A stretch of 64,000 nucleotides of DNA. Source: Bartonella australis AUST/NH1. GTDB taxonomy: Bacteria; Pseudomonadota; Alphaproteobacteria; Rhizobiales; Rhizobiaceae. The stretch spans positions 1,183,501-1,247,500 of the forward strand of contig NC_020300.1 in assembly GCF_000341355.1 (NCBI RefSeq), read 5' to 3'. A program made the translations under genes and the position numbers. Below, one piece after another: positions 50,525 to 59,602 of this stretch; position 1 is the stretch's first letter; each line of letters begins with the position of its first letter. Below the pieces are notes generated by a model that had not been told where the DNA came from, ran no database searches, and saw only the letters and a program-made list of their open reading frames with translations.

Positions 50525-50700
50525 CGCACCATTATGTTGCTTTCAACCGCTTCACTACCGCTCAAAGACCGAACTCAACATCCACAAGCGGCAGCATCAT
50601 AAACACATAACGCATAATATTCAAGCTTTTAATAAAAAGCTGAATCTCATGAGCTTCCTCAGTAAGGTCGCTTATAAAACGACTTCTCCCGTTAATACGA
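50525..50700 (-). pseudogene. 3' remnant of an endolysin gene
   Basis: Encodes AHEIQLFIKSLNIMRYVFMM followed by an in-frame TGA where the intact gene has a tryptophan codon, then AVVKRLKAT. This matches the C-terminal membrane extension of the endolysin at 3545-4222. The catalytic part is gone. Confidence 0.75.
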
Positions 50701-50734
50701 CCGCCCGCAAAGCTCAGAACCGTAAGTATTGTAT

Positions 50735-50900
50735 TTTAACATTTTACAAGCTAAGATAGGCTTCTGTCGGTCATGCCCTTCGATGTCAGATAGATCGGTG
50801 CCTATTCTATACAAGATGAGATCCTATTTGCCGGCGCCCCCTGTTAAAAGAATTAAAAGCGCACGCTGTTCGCCTTGGAATAGCCAGCATAACGTGCTCG
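50735..50900 (-). pseudogene. Remnant of a third Rz/Rz1 gene pair
   Basis: DNA similar to 50215-50360 and 3225-3370 (for example CATGCCCTTCGATGTCAGAT against CATGCCCGCCACATCCTTCGACGTCGGAT, shortened), with the frames destroyed. Confidence 0.6.
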
Positions 50901-51700
50901 TGGCTTTCACTGCAAACAAGCTTTAATCTTTTTTAAGAAAAATAGCTCCCTATAACATGTTTAATAGCATAACGCCCTGTAAGATCAGGATTTATTGACT
51001 ATTCATAGCTTGGGGTTAGTATCATACCCCCACATAGCCTGTGCCATATTTAATACAATAGAGGATTGCATAGTTCAAAAGATCCCATAGTTCATGGAGT
51101 GGCTTTCTTTGCCGATAATCTCATAAAAGCTTCTGATGTCATGAGCATAGGTACCGCTGATATTAATATACCCGTTGGAAGACACAAATAAGCAATCAGT
51201 ACAGTTTCCGACTATCGCTTTTTTGAGCGACCAGGTACATAATAAATATGTTGATGTAGGCCATCTATTGAGCATTCATCATTACATTTCTATAACGCAG
51301 ATTAAGTGGGATATTATCGATAATCTTATCCCATATTATCCCAGCTTTAAAGCGAGCGTTACCATATCATGCAACGATAAAATGTGTCTTAACTTCGGCT
51401 ACAAAAGCTCCGACTAACTAGAACTTAAATCATTATACTGATCAAAGTTTAGCTTTTAATCCCACAGGATTATTTTCTGAAACTACAAGGAAACAACAAC
51501 TAAATATCATAAAATAATCGAAGACAAGCTATAGAAATAGAAAATCAATTATACATCTAGTGCTGTCACCAAAAATTATATAAACTCCAGGACTTTGGCA
51601 TGTTTGTCCTCAATCAAATACACTGCGCCGCCTTTTATATATGCGTAACGGCTACTTTCAATGAATCATGAGGGTCAATACTGCTTCTCGGGAAGAGACG
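50901..51700. other. Degraded region before the DUF1460 gene
   Basis: About 800 bases. A minus-strand frame at 51075-51275 and its surroundings read like pieces of a decayed gene but match nothing I know. No RNA gene seen. Confidence 0.3.
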
Positions 51701-52501
51701 ATGAAAATAAAAGTGCTTGCTTTTTTGCTTATACCGGCTTGTCTGACATCGTATACAGCTGGCAACGCAGAAAAATACCGCGTAATCATGAACAACGTAA
51801 CCGCTGAAAAAGTTAACAAAATTATCCGGACTGAGGTCATCCCAGCATCAAGCGAAAATCATGGTGAAATAGTTGACCGTGTATCTGCAGCCTTTCTAAC
51901 TACTCCCTACAGGTCAGAAACACTTATTGGCTCACCCAAAGAACCAGAGGCGCTAGTCGCTGATTTTGAAGGTGTGGACTGCTTTGTTCTTGCAGATTAC
52001 GTCGAAGCTCTTAGCCGAAGTAATAATAAAGAAACATTTCTTAAGAATTTGGCCCGAATCTGCTACGTTAACGGCAAGGTCAGCTATCTAAGCCGCCGTC
52101 ACTTCTTCACCGACTGGTACGCTACCTTTCCACGTAACGCCCGCGATATAACGCCGAATGTCAGTTCTGCCTACGTCACAGTTAAAAAGTGGCTTAACCG
52201 CAAGTCTGACGGCCGCCGATATGTGAAAGGGCTGGAGATTATTCCGCGCAAAATTAATTACATTCCTGGCCCATCAATTGATGTTCAGGTGCTGAATCAA
52301 TTGAAGACGGGAGACTATGTTGGTATTTATTCACCGCGGGAGGGACTAGACGTCTCACATGCGGGCATTATCATCCGCCGTAACGGCCAAGTATGGTTCC
52401 GAAATGCCTCATCATTGCAAGAAAACAGAAAGGTGGTCGACTCACCGTTTATGGAGTATATGCTCTCAAAACCAGGCATCATCGTTCTGCGGGCTGATTG
52501 A
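51701..52501 (+). CDS. DUF1460 secreted NlpC/P60-like amidase
   Basis: From ATG 51701 (GGAAGAG before it) the product has 266 residues. It starts with a signal sequence (MKIKVLAFLLIPACLTSYTA), possibly a lipoprotein signal with Cys near 15. The DUF1460 core shows the catalytic Cys in DFEGVDCFVLADYVEALSRS and His in DVSHAGIIIRRNGQVWF. Such enzymes cleave peptide bonds of peptidoglycan. It stands alone between degraded stretches and is followed 1 kb on by an amidase on the other strand. Confidence 0.85.
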   Translation: MKIKVLAFLLIPACLTSYTAGNAEKYRVIMNNVTAEKVNKIIRTEVIPASSENHGEIVDRVSAAFLTTPYRSETLIGSPKEPEALVADFEGVDCFVLADYVEALSRSNNKETFLKNLARICYVNGKVSYLSRRHFFTDWYATFPRNARDITPNVSSAYVTVKKWLNRKSDGRRYVKGLEIIPRKINYIPGPSIDVQVLNQLKTGDYVGIYSPREGLDVSHAGIIIRRNGQVWFRNASSLQENRKVVDSPFMEYMLSKPGIIVLRAD

Positions 52502-53513
52502 CTAAGCTCCCGGTATTTGATGTGTTTTTCTGTCGGCCCAGAATGAACTTCACGCAGAAAATACAACGATAAACTTGTAGCAACACTGCCAACTCGAATT
52601 ATAGTAGAAATAATAGAAATTTTGCGGATCGGCGAAAAAATATAATATCCTCTTTTTTCTGCAAGAAAGGAGTGAAGTCACGCTATATATAATTATTGCG
52701 TCGCCGGAAGAGTGATTAGACTATCATCCCGCTTAATTGCCGATAACCGCACGCAAACAGCCCTAAATTTTGCCAGACACCTCCACATTCGCATTTCAGC
52801 TCTGGCGTTAGAAAATGTCTTTTTTTGCAAAATAATCCAAACACCAGACTGGCCACACAAGACTTTTATGTCTCATACACTCATCCAAGGTGCAGAAAAT
52901 AGTGTTAACTCTAGATTCCAAACATTCACTATAATCTCTGCAATACCCTCTGCATCCGTCTGTCAACCCTATAGCCATAAAAGTAAAACTCCCTTGCTAG
53001 TTCGAGCGCCTTTCACACAGAAATATTTTACGGATCTGTATACGTTAACTCCGCCTACGCGTGTGCAGCTCATAGTTTATTGTCCCGCACTATAGGCCTT
53101 TACCGGCTATTTGCGGAAATTTGGTACATGGTCAAAAAAAATAGCAATATTCCGCCAAGTTCTATTTGATCGCTATATTTAGCACGGCCGATAAAAAGGC
53201 AGTCTTTGTTAATCCGTCCGCGCATTAATACTGTCTGATTTTCAAAAATTCCCGTAGTAAAACATTACCCCCGGGCAATAGCCGACTAAGAGAGCCGCCC
53301 GCCTCTACTAAATCCCAGTAAATTGCAGTTTAGCCCCCTGTTCACGAATAGCCTGTCCTTAAAGACACTATAAATAACGAAAGATGACCGAACACCTCCA
53401 GCCCTAGCAATATCATAATCCTCTGCATAATACAGCAAACAAAACCTCAGATGGCTCTGCAGATATAACTCTCGACTATAAAAATAAATATATTTCAATT
53501 AAGGTGGGTTATA
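52502..53513. other. Intergenic, no supported gene
   Basis: About 1 kb between the two peptidoglycan hydrolase genes. Open frames here (e.g. 52712-53095) are low in protein character. No repeats or RNA genes recognised. Confidence 0.4.
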
Positions 53514-54284
53514 TCATTCTGCCGGGAAATACTTATCCACCAACGCGAAGAGGACAGCCGCCGTCTCAGCATCCAGGACTCCGTCATAATTTTCTGGACG
53601 AAAATGTAACTGAAACGCCCGGATTAAAGTCTTATACCCATCCTCAGTACCCGCAATTGAAGTATTATATCCGTATCGCGTTAATTTAGACAAGACCTCT
53701 GTCTTAGTCGGAAGTGCTTTCATAAATTTTCCTTGATATTGAGCTTTTAATTTATCGTCATACCATGCCCCAATACCTTCTGCATAAAGGCCTTTCCATG
53801 GAAAAGCCGCACCTGGATCACTTTTTCTCCCAACAGCGATATCACTATGCCCAACAACATTAGTCGGCGTAATATCCGGATGACGCTGAAGAATATTCAG
53901 CGCCAGTTCTTTAACTGCGTCAATTTGAGTCGGATTATAAGGAGGGAAGAGGGATTTCTCGTTACTCGCAGACCCTAAATTGACTATTTCAATCCCAATA
54001 GATGTATCATTCAGGTTATTACGCCCAGCCCACGAACTAACGCCCGCATGCCACGCGCGCTTGTCTTCATCAACCAAATTGAAAATACGCATATCCTTAA
54101 ATCCCGCGTCAATATATGTTTGCTCTTTAGGATCGGGGACAAGATAATGAGAGCTAACTGATGCCCCTGTGAGAGCTGAAACAGATTCTTTAAAGTTAAT
54201 CGCGGTATAATGCATCACTAAAAAACGGACACGACGACTAAAACTTTTGACAGAACGATAGTTATTGTAATCAATGTAATACAT
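53514..54284 (-). CDS. amiD: AmiD-like N-acetylmuramoyl-L-alanine amidase
   Basis: A 256-residue amidase_2 protein. Zinc ligands and surroundings: FLVMHYTAINF (first His), WAGRNNLNDTSIGIEIVN, VVGHSDIAVGRKSDPGAAFP (second His and ligand Asp). The C-terminal ~70 residues form a peptidoglycan-binding domain (RYGYNTSIAGTEDGYKTLIR AFQLHF, broken). No signal peptide is visible from this start, unlike E. coli AmiD, so it may be cytoplasmic or its start may differ. It removes stem peptides from MurNAc. Confidence 0.88.
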   Translation of the reverse strand: MYYIDYNNYRSVKSFSRRVRFLVMHYTAINFKESVSALTGASVSSHYLVPDPKEQTYIDAGFKDMRIFNLVDEDKRAWHAGVSSWAGRNNLNDTSIGIEIVNLGSASNEKSLFPPYNPTQIDAVKELALNILQRHPDITPTNVVGHSDIAVGRKSDPGAAFPWKGLYAEGIGAWYDDKLKAQYQGKFMKALPTKTEVLSKLTRYGYNTSIAGTEDGYKTLIRAFQLHFRPENYDGVLDAETAAVLFALVDKYFPAE

Positions 54285-54939
54285 AAAGAAGACCCTCTCT
54301 CTTCGTTAAATTTACTAACACCACCGCGTAAAATAGCGGACCGTGTACAAAACCAGCATTAACTTTATCTTCAAAATCTGCCACAGCACCCCCGCACTCA
54401 CCTCCCAAGCTCGTAGCATTTAAGCCAATAATCGAACAACCATCAACACAAAGGAGCGCCGATATTTAAAGCCCCTCCCCATCAATAAAGTGGTCACCAA
54501 AAACCACCCCCTCACCGCCCAAAGTATCCCGGAAACACCCGCCAGAAAAAAGGAAAAAGCTTTACAAAATCGTCAGCCAAAAACCCATATACACCGTGCA
54601 CGCAGCACAGCCACGCTTATCACTGGCCCAAGACACCACATAGCGGGCCTCAAACCCACTGTGCACAGCATCTCTTAGCTAACTGCCTCACAACTCCTAA
54701 TGATTTAATCTGGGAGCGTTGTTAAAAAAACTTTGCGGCAATTTCTTGACAAATAAATTAACCATCGCAGGCGCTTACAATCAATCTTAATATCGATATC
54801 CTCCGTGATAAAATTTGGAAAATTCCCGCTTGAACACATCTTTACAAAGCTCTTTTCCGCATCGCGTCAACATCATGCTGCTGGAACATAATTTTCCGCT
54901 GCGCATTTTATCCCCAGTATCATTCAAGGAGATATACAT
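54285..54939. other. Intergenic, no supported gene
   Basis: About 650 bases. The middle part (54350-54680) is C- and A-rich on the plus strand and contains only composition-driven frames. The last 30 bases hold an AAGGAGATATACAT-type ribosome-binding site for the next gene. Confidence 0.4.
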
Positions 54940-55995
54940 ATGGAAACGCGTATTCCAATAGACGCATCGTCAGACACTCATTTCGCAGGAAGCTTTGCAC
55001 TGGAAACAGAGTATTCAACCAGCAGCCAAAATATTTCATGGTCCGCTATTCTAGCCGGCTTCATTACCGCTGTCGCCATCTCAATCTGCTTTTCTTTTTT
55101 GGTCGCAGCTTTAGGCCTGGGGAAAATCGATCTCTCTTTTTCTGCTCCCTTCGAAGGGGCCCTAACATCAATGGGTATTGGTTCTATTGCTACCATTATT
55201 CTTAGTCTTGCAGGTGGGGGCTTCGTGGCTGGACGTTTCGCAAAAGGAGCAGGAGCAGCTCACGGCTTTTTAACTTGGGCCCTCTTAACTCTTGCGGTAA
55301 CACTGCAAGCTGCCCTGTTTCTTTCAGGCGCTGCCAATCTAGGTGCTCAAACTGTATCAGGCGCTGCTTCTTCTCTTAAAACAGGAGGACAGGCCATCCT
55401 CTCCGCAACAAATTCTCAGTCTTTGGAGCGCTTGCTGGATGATCAAGTCAGCCCTGTGGCCGATTTTGATAAACTCCGTGGCGATTTACGCACACTTCTG
55501 AACAAAAACGAGATCTCTGCTTTGGACCCTGAACGCCTGAACCAGGCCTATGAAGGAGCTCTTGGAGATATTCGGTCAGCTCTAACAGCTTTCAAAGATG
55601 ACCCTTCTCATTACCGTACATATCTCAGAGACCTCGGTTCCAACCTTTCTGAGCGTGCACAAACCTTAAAGGCGTCTATCAACCGTAATGATATTGTTCG
55701 TACTCTCGTGAACGATGGCATGACCCAAGCTGAGGCTGAGCAAACAGCAGACCGCGCCATTCGTACTTATCAGGCTGCAAGAGAAAAAATTGAACAGGCG
55801 ATCGAAACACTAAGTGAGCAAACTGGCCATATTGAAACACTCGCCCAAAACGCCCAGACCGCCGCCAATAAAGCTATTGGGACGGCTTCGGCCATTGGAT
55901 GGTTGAGCTTCTTAGGTAGCCTCATTGGAGCTATCACTGCCAGCATATGCGGCTATTATGGTTATCAAAGCCGTCAAAATTATTTCATTTTTTGA
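54940..55995 (+). CDS. Inner-membrane protein of unknown function
   Basis: A 351-residue protein with two membrane blocks. N-terminal: WSAILAGFITAVAISICFSF, SIATIILSLAGGGFVAGRFA and FLTWALLTLAVTLQAALFLS. C-terminal: ASAIGWLSFLGSLIGAITAS. Between them a charged helical domain of about 170 residues faces one side of the membrane. The glycine-rich first block resembles small-protein families of the outer cell envelope but I cannot name it. Strong ribosome-binding site AAGGAGA; terminator directly downstream, so monocistronic. Confidence 0.75.
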   Translation: METRIPIDASSDTHFAGSFALETEYSTSSQNISWSAILAGFITAVAISICFSFLVAALGLGKIDLSFSAPFEGALTSMGIGSIATIILSLAGGGFVAGRFAKGAGAAHGFLTWALLTLAVTLQAALFLSGAANLGAQTVSGAASSLKTGGQAILSATNSQSLERLLDDQVSPVADFDKLRGDLRTLLNKNEISALDPERLNQAYEGALGDIRSALTAFKDDPSHYRTYLRDLGSNLSERAQTLKASINRNDIVRTLVNDGMTQAEAEQTADRAIRTYQAAREKIEQAIETLSEQTGHIETLAQNAQTAANKAIGTASAIGWLSFLGSLIGAITASICGYYGYQSRQNYFIF

Positions 55996-56020
55996 AAATA
56001 GTTTGACCACCATCTACCCT

Positions 56021-56055
56021 CCAAAAAGGCTGCACAAACTGTGTGGCCTTTTTGG
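56021..56055 (+). terminator. Rho-independent terminator of the membrane-protein gene
   Basis: CCAAAAAGGC ... GCCTTTTTGG with an inner CACA/TGTG pair, 26 bases after the stop codon. It could act on both strands. The rest of 56056-56290 shows no gene. Confidence 0.8.
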
Positions 56056-56290
56056 TTAAGCGCCCTCTCACTCCTTCTCTTTTCAGAGAAGAATCAACAA
56101 GATATTTGCTATAACGACAATCAGACGCAGAAGTACGACGCCCACATATTGCAGAGGTGAGTCTACATTGAGAGTAATCATCTATATCTATCTAATAGAG
56201 AAAGAAAATTCTATCGCGCAGCTTGCACGTCCGTGCTAGAGCTCGCAAAGAAACCATCTTTAGCAATAAAGAACTTTTGGCGCATAATCC

Positions 56291-58471
56291 TCATTTTTTG
56301 CAACTTTTTTCATTATGAATATGTTGCAAAATAGTCCACGAAGCATATTCTATCAAAACATCTTTCAAGAGCGGCAATGTATAGGGAAATTCGATAAAAT
56401 AAGACTTTTTCCGATTAATCTTTATATCCATTTTAATTCGCCCAAGATTTTCAGTCTGTTGATAAACCTCTTCTATAGAGGGGTTGATATTTATATTAGC
56501 CTCAATTTGAAGTTTGTTTTCCCCTTTATTTAAATCCACCTCCTTCTGTAAATATTTTAGAAGATTTGGATCTTGAGATGAAAATTGAATTGACGCAATA
56601 GGGGCTAGTTTTTTTTGAGCTGTTGTGATTTCTGCCCCCACTAAATATTTTCGGAAACGCTTCTCAAAATTTTCTTTTGCTATTTTTGACAAAGGCGCCG
56701 CAGATAAACTAACAAGCTGCACAATCACATAGGGACTTTTCCATAAAAAATGGCTCTCAAAAAGGTGGTCTGCGAGGTGCTCATCCACCCAATTGGCAAT
56801 TTCACTTTCACTAATTCCTATCAGAGTCCAAGCATATTGGTGCTTTGGTAATAATTGATGTCCTTGAAAATGCTCCAAATAGCGCGCCAAAAGAGGATTG
56901 GCTTGCGTAGGCGGTCCGGGCAAAACAACGATGCAACTTCTTCCACAACGAAGATGAAAGCCGGGTGCTGTCCCGCCTAGATTGTCAAGCACCGTTGCAT
57001 TTTTTGGGAAAAGAGCTTGTCGACTATTGGCCTTATTTGCCTGAATTCCAAGCCGCTTTAGCTGACTCTGCACAGTTTCCCATACTATTTCGTGATGAAT
57101 AAGAGGCCGTTGCACAGCAATGGCAACCGCATCACGTGTCTTATCGTCAGAAGTAGGCCCTAAACCGCCACTTATAATAATTAAATCATCTTGATCGAGA
57201 CATTGGATGATTGTTTCTGAAATCTGCTTCAAGCTATCCGCGCATACAAATTGTTTTCTGACTCTGATATTTTTTTCTTCAAGCTGTTTACTTAATGATT
57301 GTAAATTTGTATTGAGATATTGACCAGAGAGTAATTCATCGCCAATTGTAATAACAGATGAAATACAGGTTTTCTGATTTATTTCTATAGTATCAATGAT
57401 GTTATTGGCAAAATCTTTTGTTGAGCTCACACCGCCTAAATCATAAGTCAAAATCTTTTCAGAACGAATAAGCTGATCCACATGATCCGAAAGAGAACGT
57501 GCTTCATCTTTAAAATTCAAATATTCCAATAACAAAGAAATTGTATAAAACATCGCTGCAGGATTTGTTTTTCCCTGTCCTGCTACGCACGCAGCGCTCT
57601 CATGAACAGGCTCAAAATATGCAATATCTTCCCCTATATTCGCGCTAGGTGCCAACCCCAGGCCTCCCATAACACCAGCAGCTACATTAGACAAAATATC
57701 ACCGAGCATATTTTCTGCAACAATAACACCAAATCGGCGTGGTTTCTTAACTAACCATAAGGCGACAACATCGACATCATGGATTTCTGCTTCAATATCT
57801 GGGAAATGCACAGAAACTTTTTCAAAAATCTCTTCAGCGAATTGCCCACTTTCTCTCATAATATTTGATTTATTTGCAAAAGTTACACGGGATAAAGCAT
57901 GCGTTTTGGCATAAGAAAAAGCACTCTTAAACAAACGCTCTAAGCCACATTTTGTTTGTAACTGCACAGACCATGCCGCTTCTTCTGGACCGTATTTTTC
58001 TATATTGGGGTGTTTAAGCCAAGAAGCAATATGCTCTGGGACGCTCCTGAAATCCATGCCCGCGTGTAAACCTTCCGTATTTTCGCAGATGACACATCCT
58101 CTAAAAGGCTCAAAAGGACCGGATATGTACCTAAACGGCCTTATGTTAGCAAATAATCCAAGCTTCTGCCTTAATTGAATAATAGGCGACACATAATTGA
58201 GCCTTTTATCCTTCAAGTGTGGGGCAAGCTCTTTTTGCGCTTCTTCTTCTCCTTTACTTGTTATAGCACCAAGAAGAATAGCATCACTTATTTTAATTTT
58301 TTCCCATGTGTCTGACGGAATAGGATCTCCATTTTTTTTCCAACATTCCCATCCAATCTCTCCATAAATCAATTCTACCGGTACTTTTATACGCTCCAAA
58401 ATTGGAAGAGTAGCACCACATATTTCCGGACCTACCCCGTCTCCTGGCAATACAAGAATTTTCTTTTTCAT
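56291..58471 (-). CDS. Isopropylmalate/isocitrate dehydrogenase - CinA/MoCF fusion protein
   Basis: From ATG 58471, overlapping the hydrolase stop (ATGA), the product has 726 residues. Residues 1-360 are a beta-decarboxylating dehydrogenase: VLPGDGVGPEI, LFANIRPFR, ENTEGLHAGMDFR, Lys201 in ANKSNIMRES, ENMLGDILSN (253-262), LAPSANIG. In the last motif the usual second metal-binding Asp (GDILSD) is Asn. Residues 370 to about 540 are a CinA-type MoCF domain: SVITIGDELLSGQYLNTNLQ and GGLGPTSDDKTRDAVA. A ~100-residue tail follows, of unknown fold. Such a fusion is not one I know; it suggests coupled steps in a specialised pathway. Substrate unknown. Confidence 0.85.
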   Translation of the reverse strand: MKKKILVLPGDGVGPEICGATLPILERIKVPVELIYGEIGWECWKKNGDPIPSDTWEKIKISDAILLGAITSKGEEEAQKELAPHLKDKRLNYVSPIIQLRQKLGLFANIRPFRYISGPFEPFRGCVICENTEGLHAGMDFRSVPEHIASWLKHPNIEKYGPEEAAWSVQLQTKCGLERLFKSAFSYAKTHALSRVTFANKSNIMRESGQFAEEIFEKVSVHFPDIEAEIHDVDVVALWLVKKPRRFGVIVAENMLGDILSNVAAGVMGGLGLAPSANIGEDIAYFEPVHESAACVAGQGKTNPAAMFYTISLLLEYLNFKDEARSLSDHVDQLIRSEKILTYDLGGVSSTKDFANNIIDTIEINQKTCISSVITIGDELLSGQYLNTNLQSLSKQLEEKNIRVRKQFVCADSLKQISETIIQCLDQDDLIIISGGLGPTSDDKTRDAVAIAVQRPLIHHEIVWETVQSQLKRLGIQANKANSRQALFPKNATVLDNLGGTAPGFHLRCGRSCIVVLPGPPTQANPLLARYLEHFQGHQLLPKHQYAWTLIGISESEIANWVDEHLADHLFESHFLWKSPYVIVQLVSLSAAPLSKIAKENFEKRFRKYLVGAEITTAQKKLAPIASIQFSSQDPNLLKYLQKEVDLNKGENKLQIEANININPSIEEVYQQTENLGRIKMDIKINRKKSYFIEFPYTLPLLKDVLIEYASWTILQHIHNEKSCKK

Positions 58472-59181
58472 ATTTTTTTGATCCACGAATTTATAATATC
58501 CCCGACTATTGTGGGGTCATCTCTCCAAAGCCGTGCACCAGCATTTTTTATAGTGTGATATTCATGATATTCTAAGACACTAGCTGTTTGATTTTTTACC
58601 GTTGCTAGTTGAGATTTAGCCCCTACTAAAGATAAAAATTTTCCTTTAAATTTACCAATGACTGTCCGAGCATCCATTTCCAGTAATAACTTAAACCCGT
58701 TTTTCATTCTATCCAGAGCTTCCGCTTTTTGCTCTTCAGGGATAAGAATATTACCAAGAGGAACAGATGTGTCTACAGGCTGCGCATACCGATGCAAGAG
58801 CTCAAGTGCGTCACATAGTGCTCCATCTTCTAACAAGAGAAGAAGAGCACCAATATGTTTTTTCAATACGTCATCTGCATATCCAGGGCCGCTAAGAGAT
58901 ATAACAGCTTCAACATTGGCTAAACGATAAGCTAACATCTGCGCGAGCGTGCCAGCCATAGAAAATCCGATTAATAAAATAGGAAAATTAAACCGTCTTT
59001 TGATTTCTTCTTCAACCAAAGCTAAATTATCTTCTTTAGGAACGCCTTTAAGCAAAGAAGGAGTATCTAATATAGTAAAATCAATGTCATTTTTCAGTAA
59101 TAAATTTTGAATATCAAGGCAAAAACGGCCGTCATCCCATAATGGCATAATAGGAGAAAGTATTACTGCCTTCTTTTTCAT
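58468..59181 (-). CDS. Alpha/beta-hydrolase-fold protein
   Basis: A 237-residue protein with the nucleophile elbow GFSMAG (Ser74) and surrounding alpha/beta-hydrolase pattern (VILSPIMPLWDDGRF; ISLSGPGYADDV). Where the family normally has a histidine in a GH-type motif it reads KNAGARLWRDDP, and the usual acid position (SLVGAKSQLA) has no Asp. The enzyme may use other residues, or act without hydrolysis. First gene of an operon with the fusion protein, four-base overlap. Confidence 0.8.
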   Translation of the reverse strand: MKKKAVILSPIMPLWDDGRFCLDIQNLLLKNDIDFTILDTPSLLKGVPKEDNLALVEEEIKRRFNFPILLIGFSMAGTLAQMLAYRLANVEAVISLSGPGYADDVLKKHIGALLLLLEDGALCDALELLHRYAQPVDTSVPLGNILIPEEQKAEALDRMKNGFKLLLEMDARTVIGKFKGKFLSLVGAKSQLATVKNQTASVLEYHEYHTIKNAGARLWRDDPTIVGDIINSWIKKI

Positions 59182-59602
59182 AATTTATCCTCTATAAATT
59201 CAAAACTTATCAGAAATTAAAATAAAGTTTATAACACTGTATATTCTATTTTAAAAATTTATGATAATTAATATTTAATCTATTTAAAAATACATAATCT
59301 ACATATCTCAGACAGTAAGACTCTATTCATATAGTTAGACTGTACATAAGAAATTATTTCGCTTGAGAAATAGTATTACGCAGTAAGTTTATATCAACAT
59401 TCAAGTGCTAAACTCACTTTTCCTACATCCTCAATGAATTTAAAGAGACAATTTCAGCGACCAATTCCTCTCTTCTCTACACTTTAGTTTATTTTCTAGA
59501 GGATTTTGGCCTTATAGTGGTATATTCAGCGTAAAATTCTGAATAAATTATTATTACATCCCTCTCACATAAAGTAACTTCTATATTTAAATAAAAACAA
59601 CA
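59182..59602. other. AT-rich intergenic region
   Basis: About 420 very AT-rich bases between the exporter and hydrolase genes. Its left-hand sequence around 59410-59600 is repeated in decayed form at 61200-61600. Probably contains the promoter of the hydrolase-fusion operon, but no convincing boxes stand out. Confidence 0.5.
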
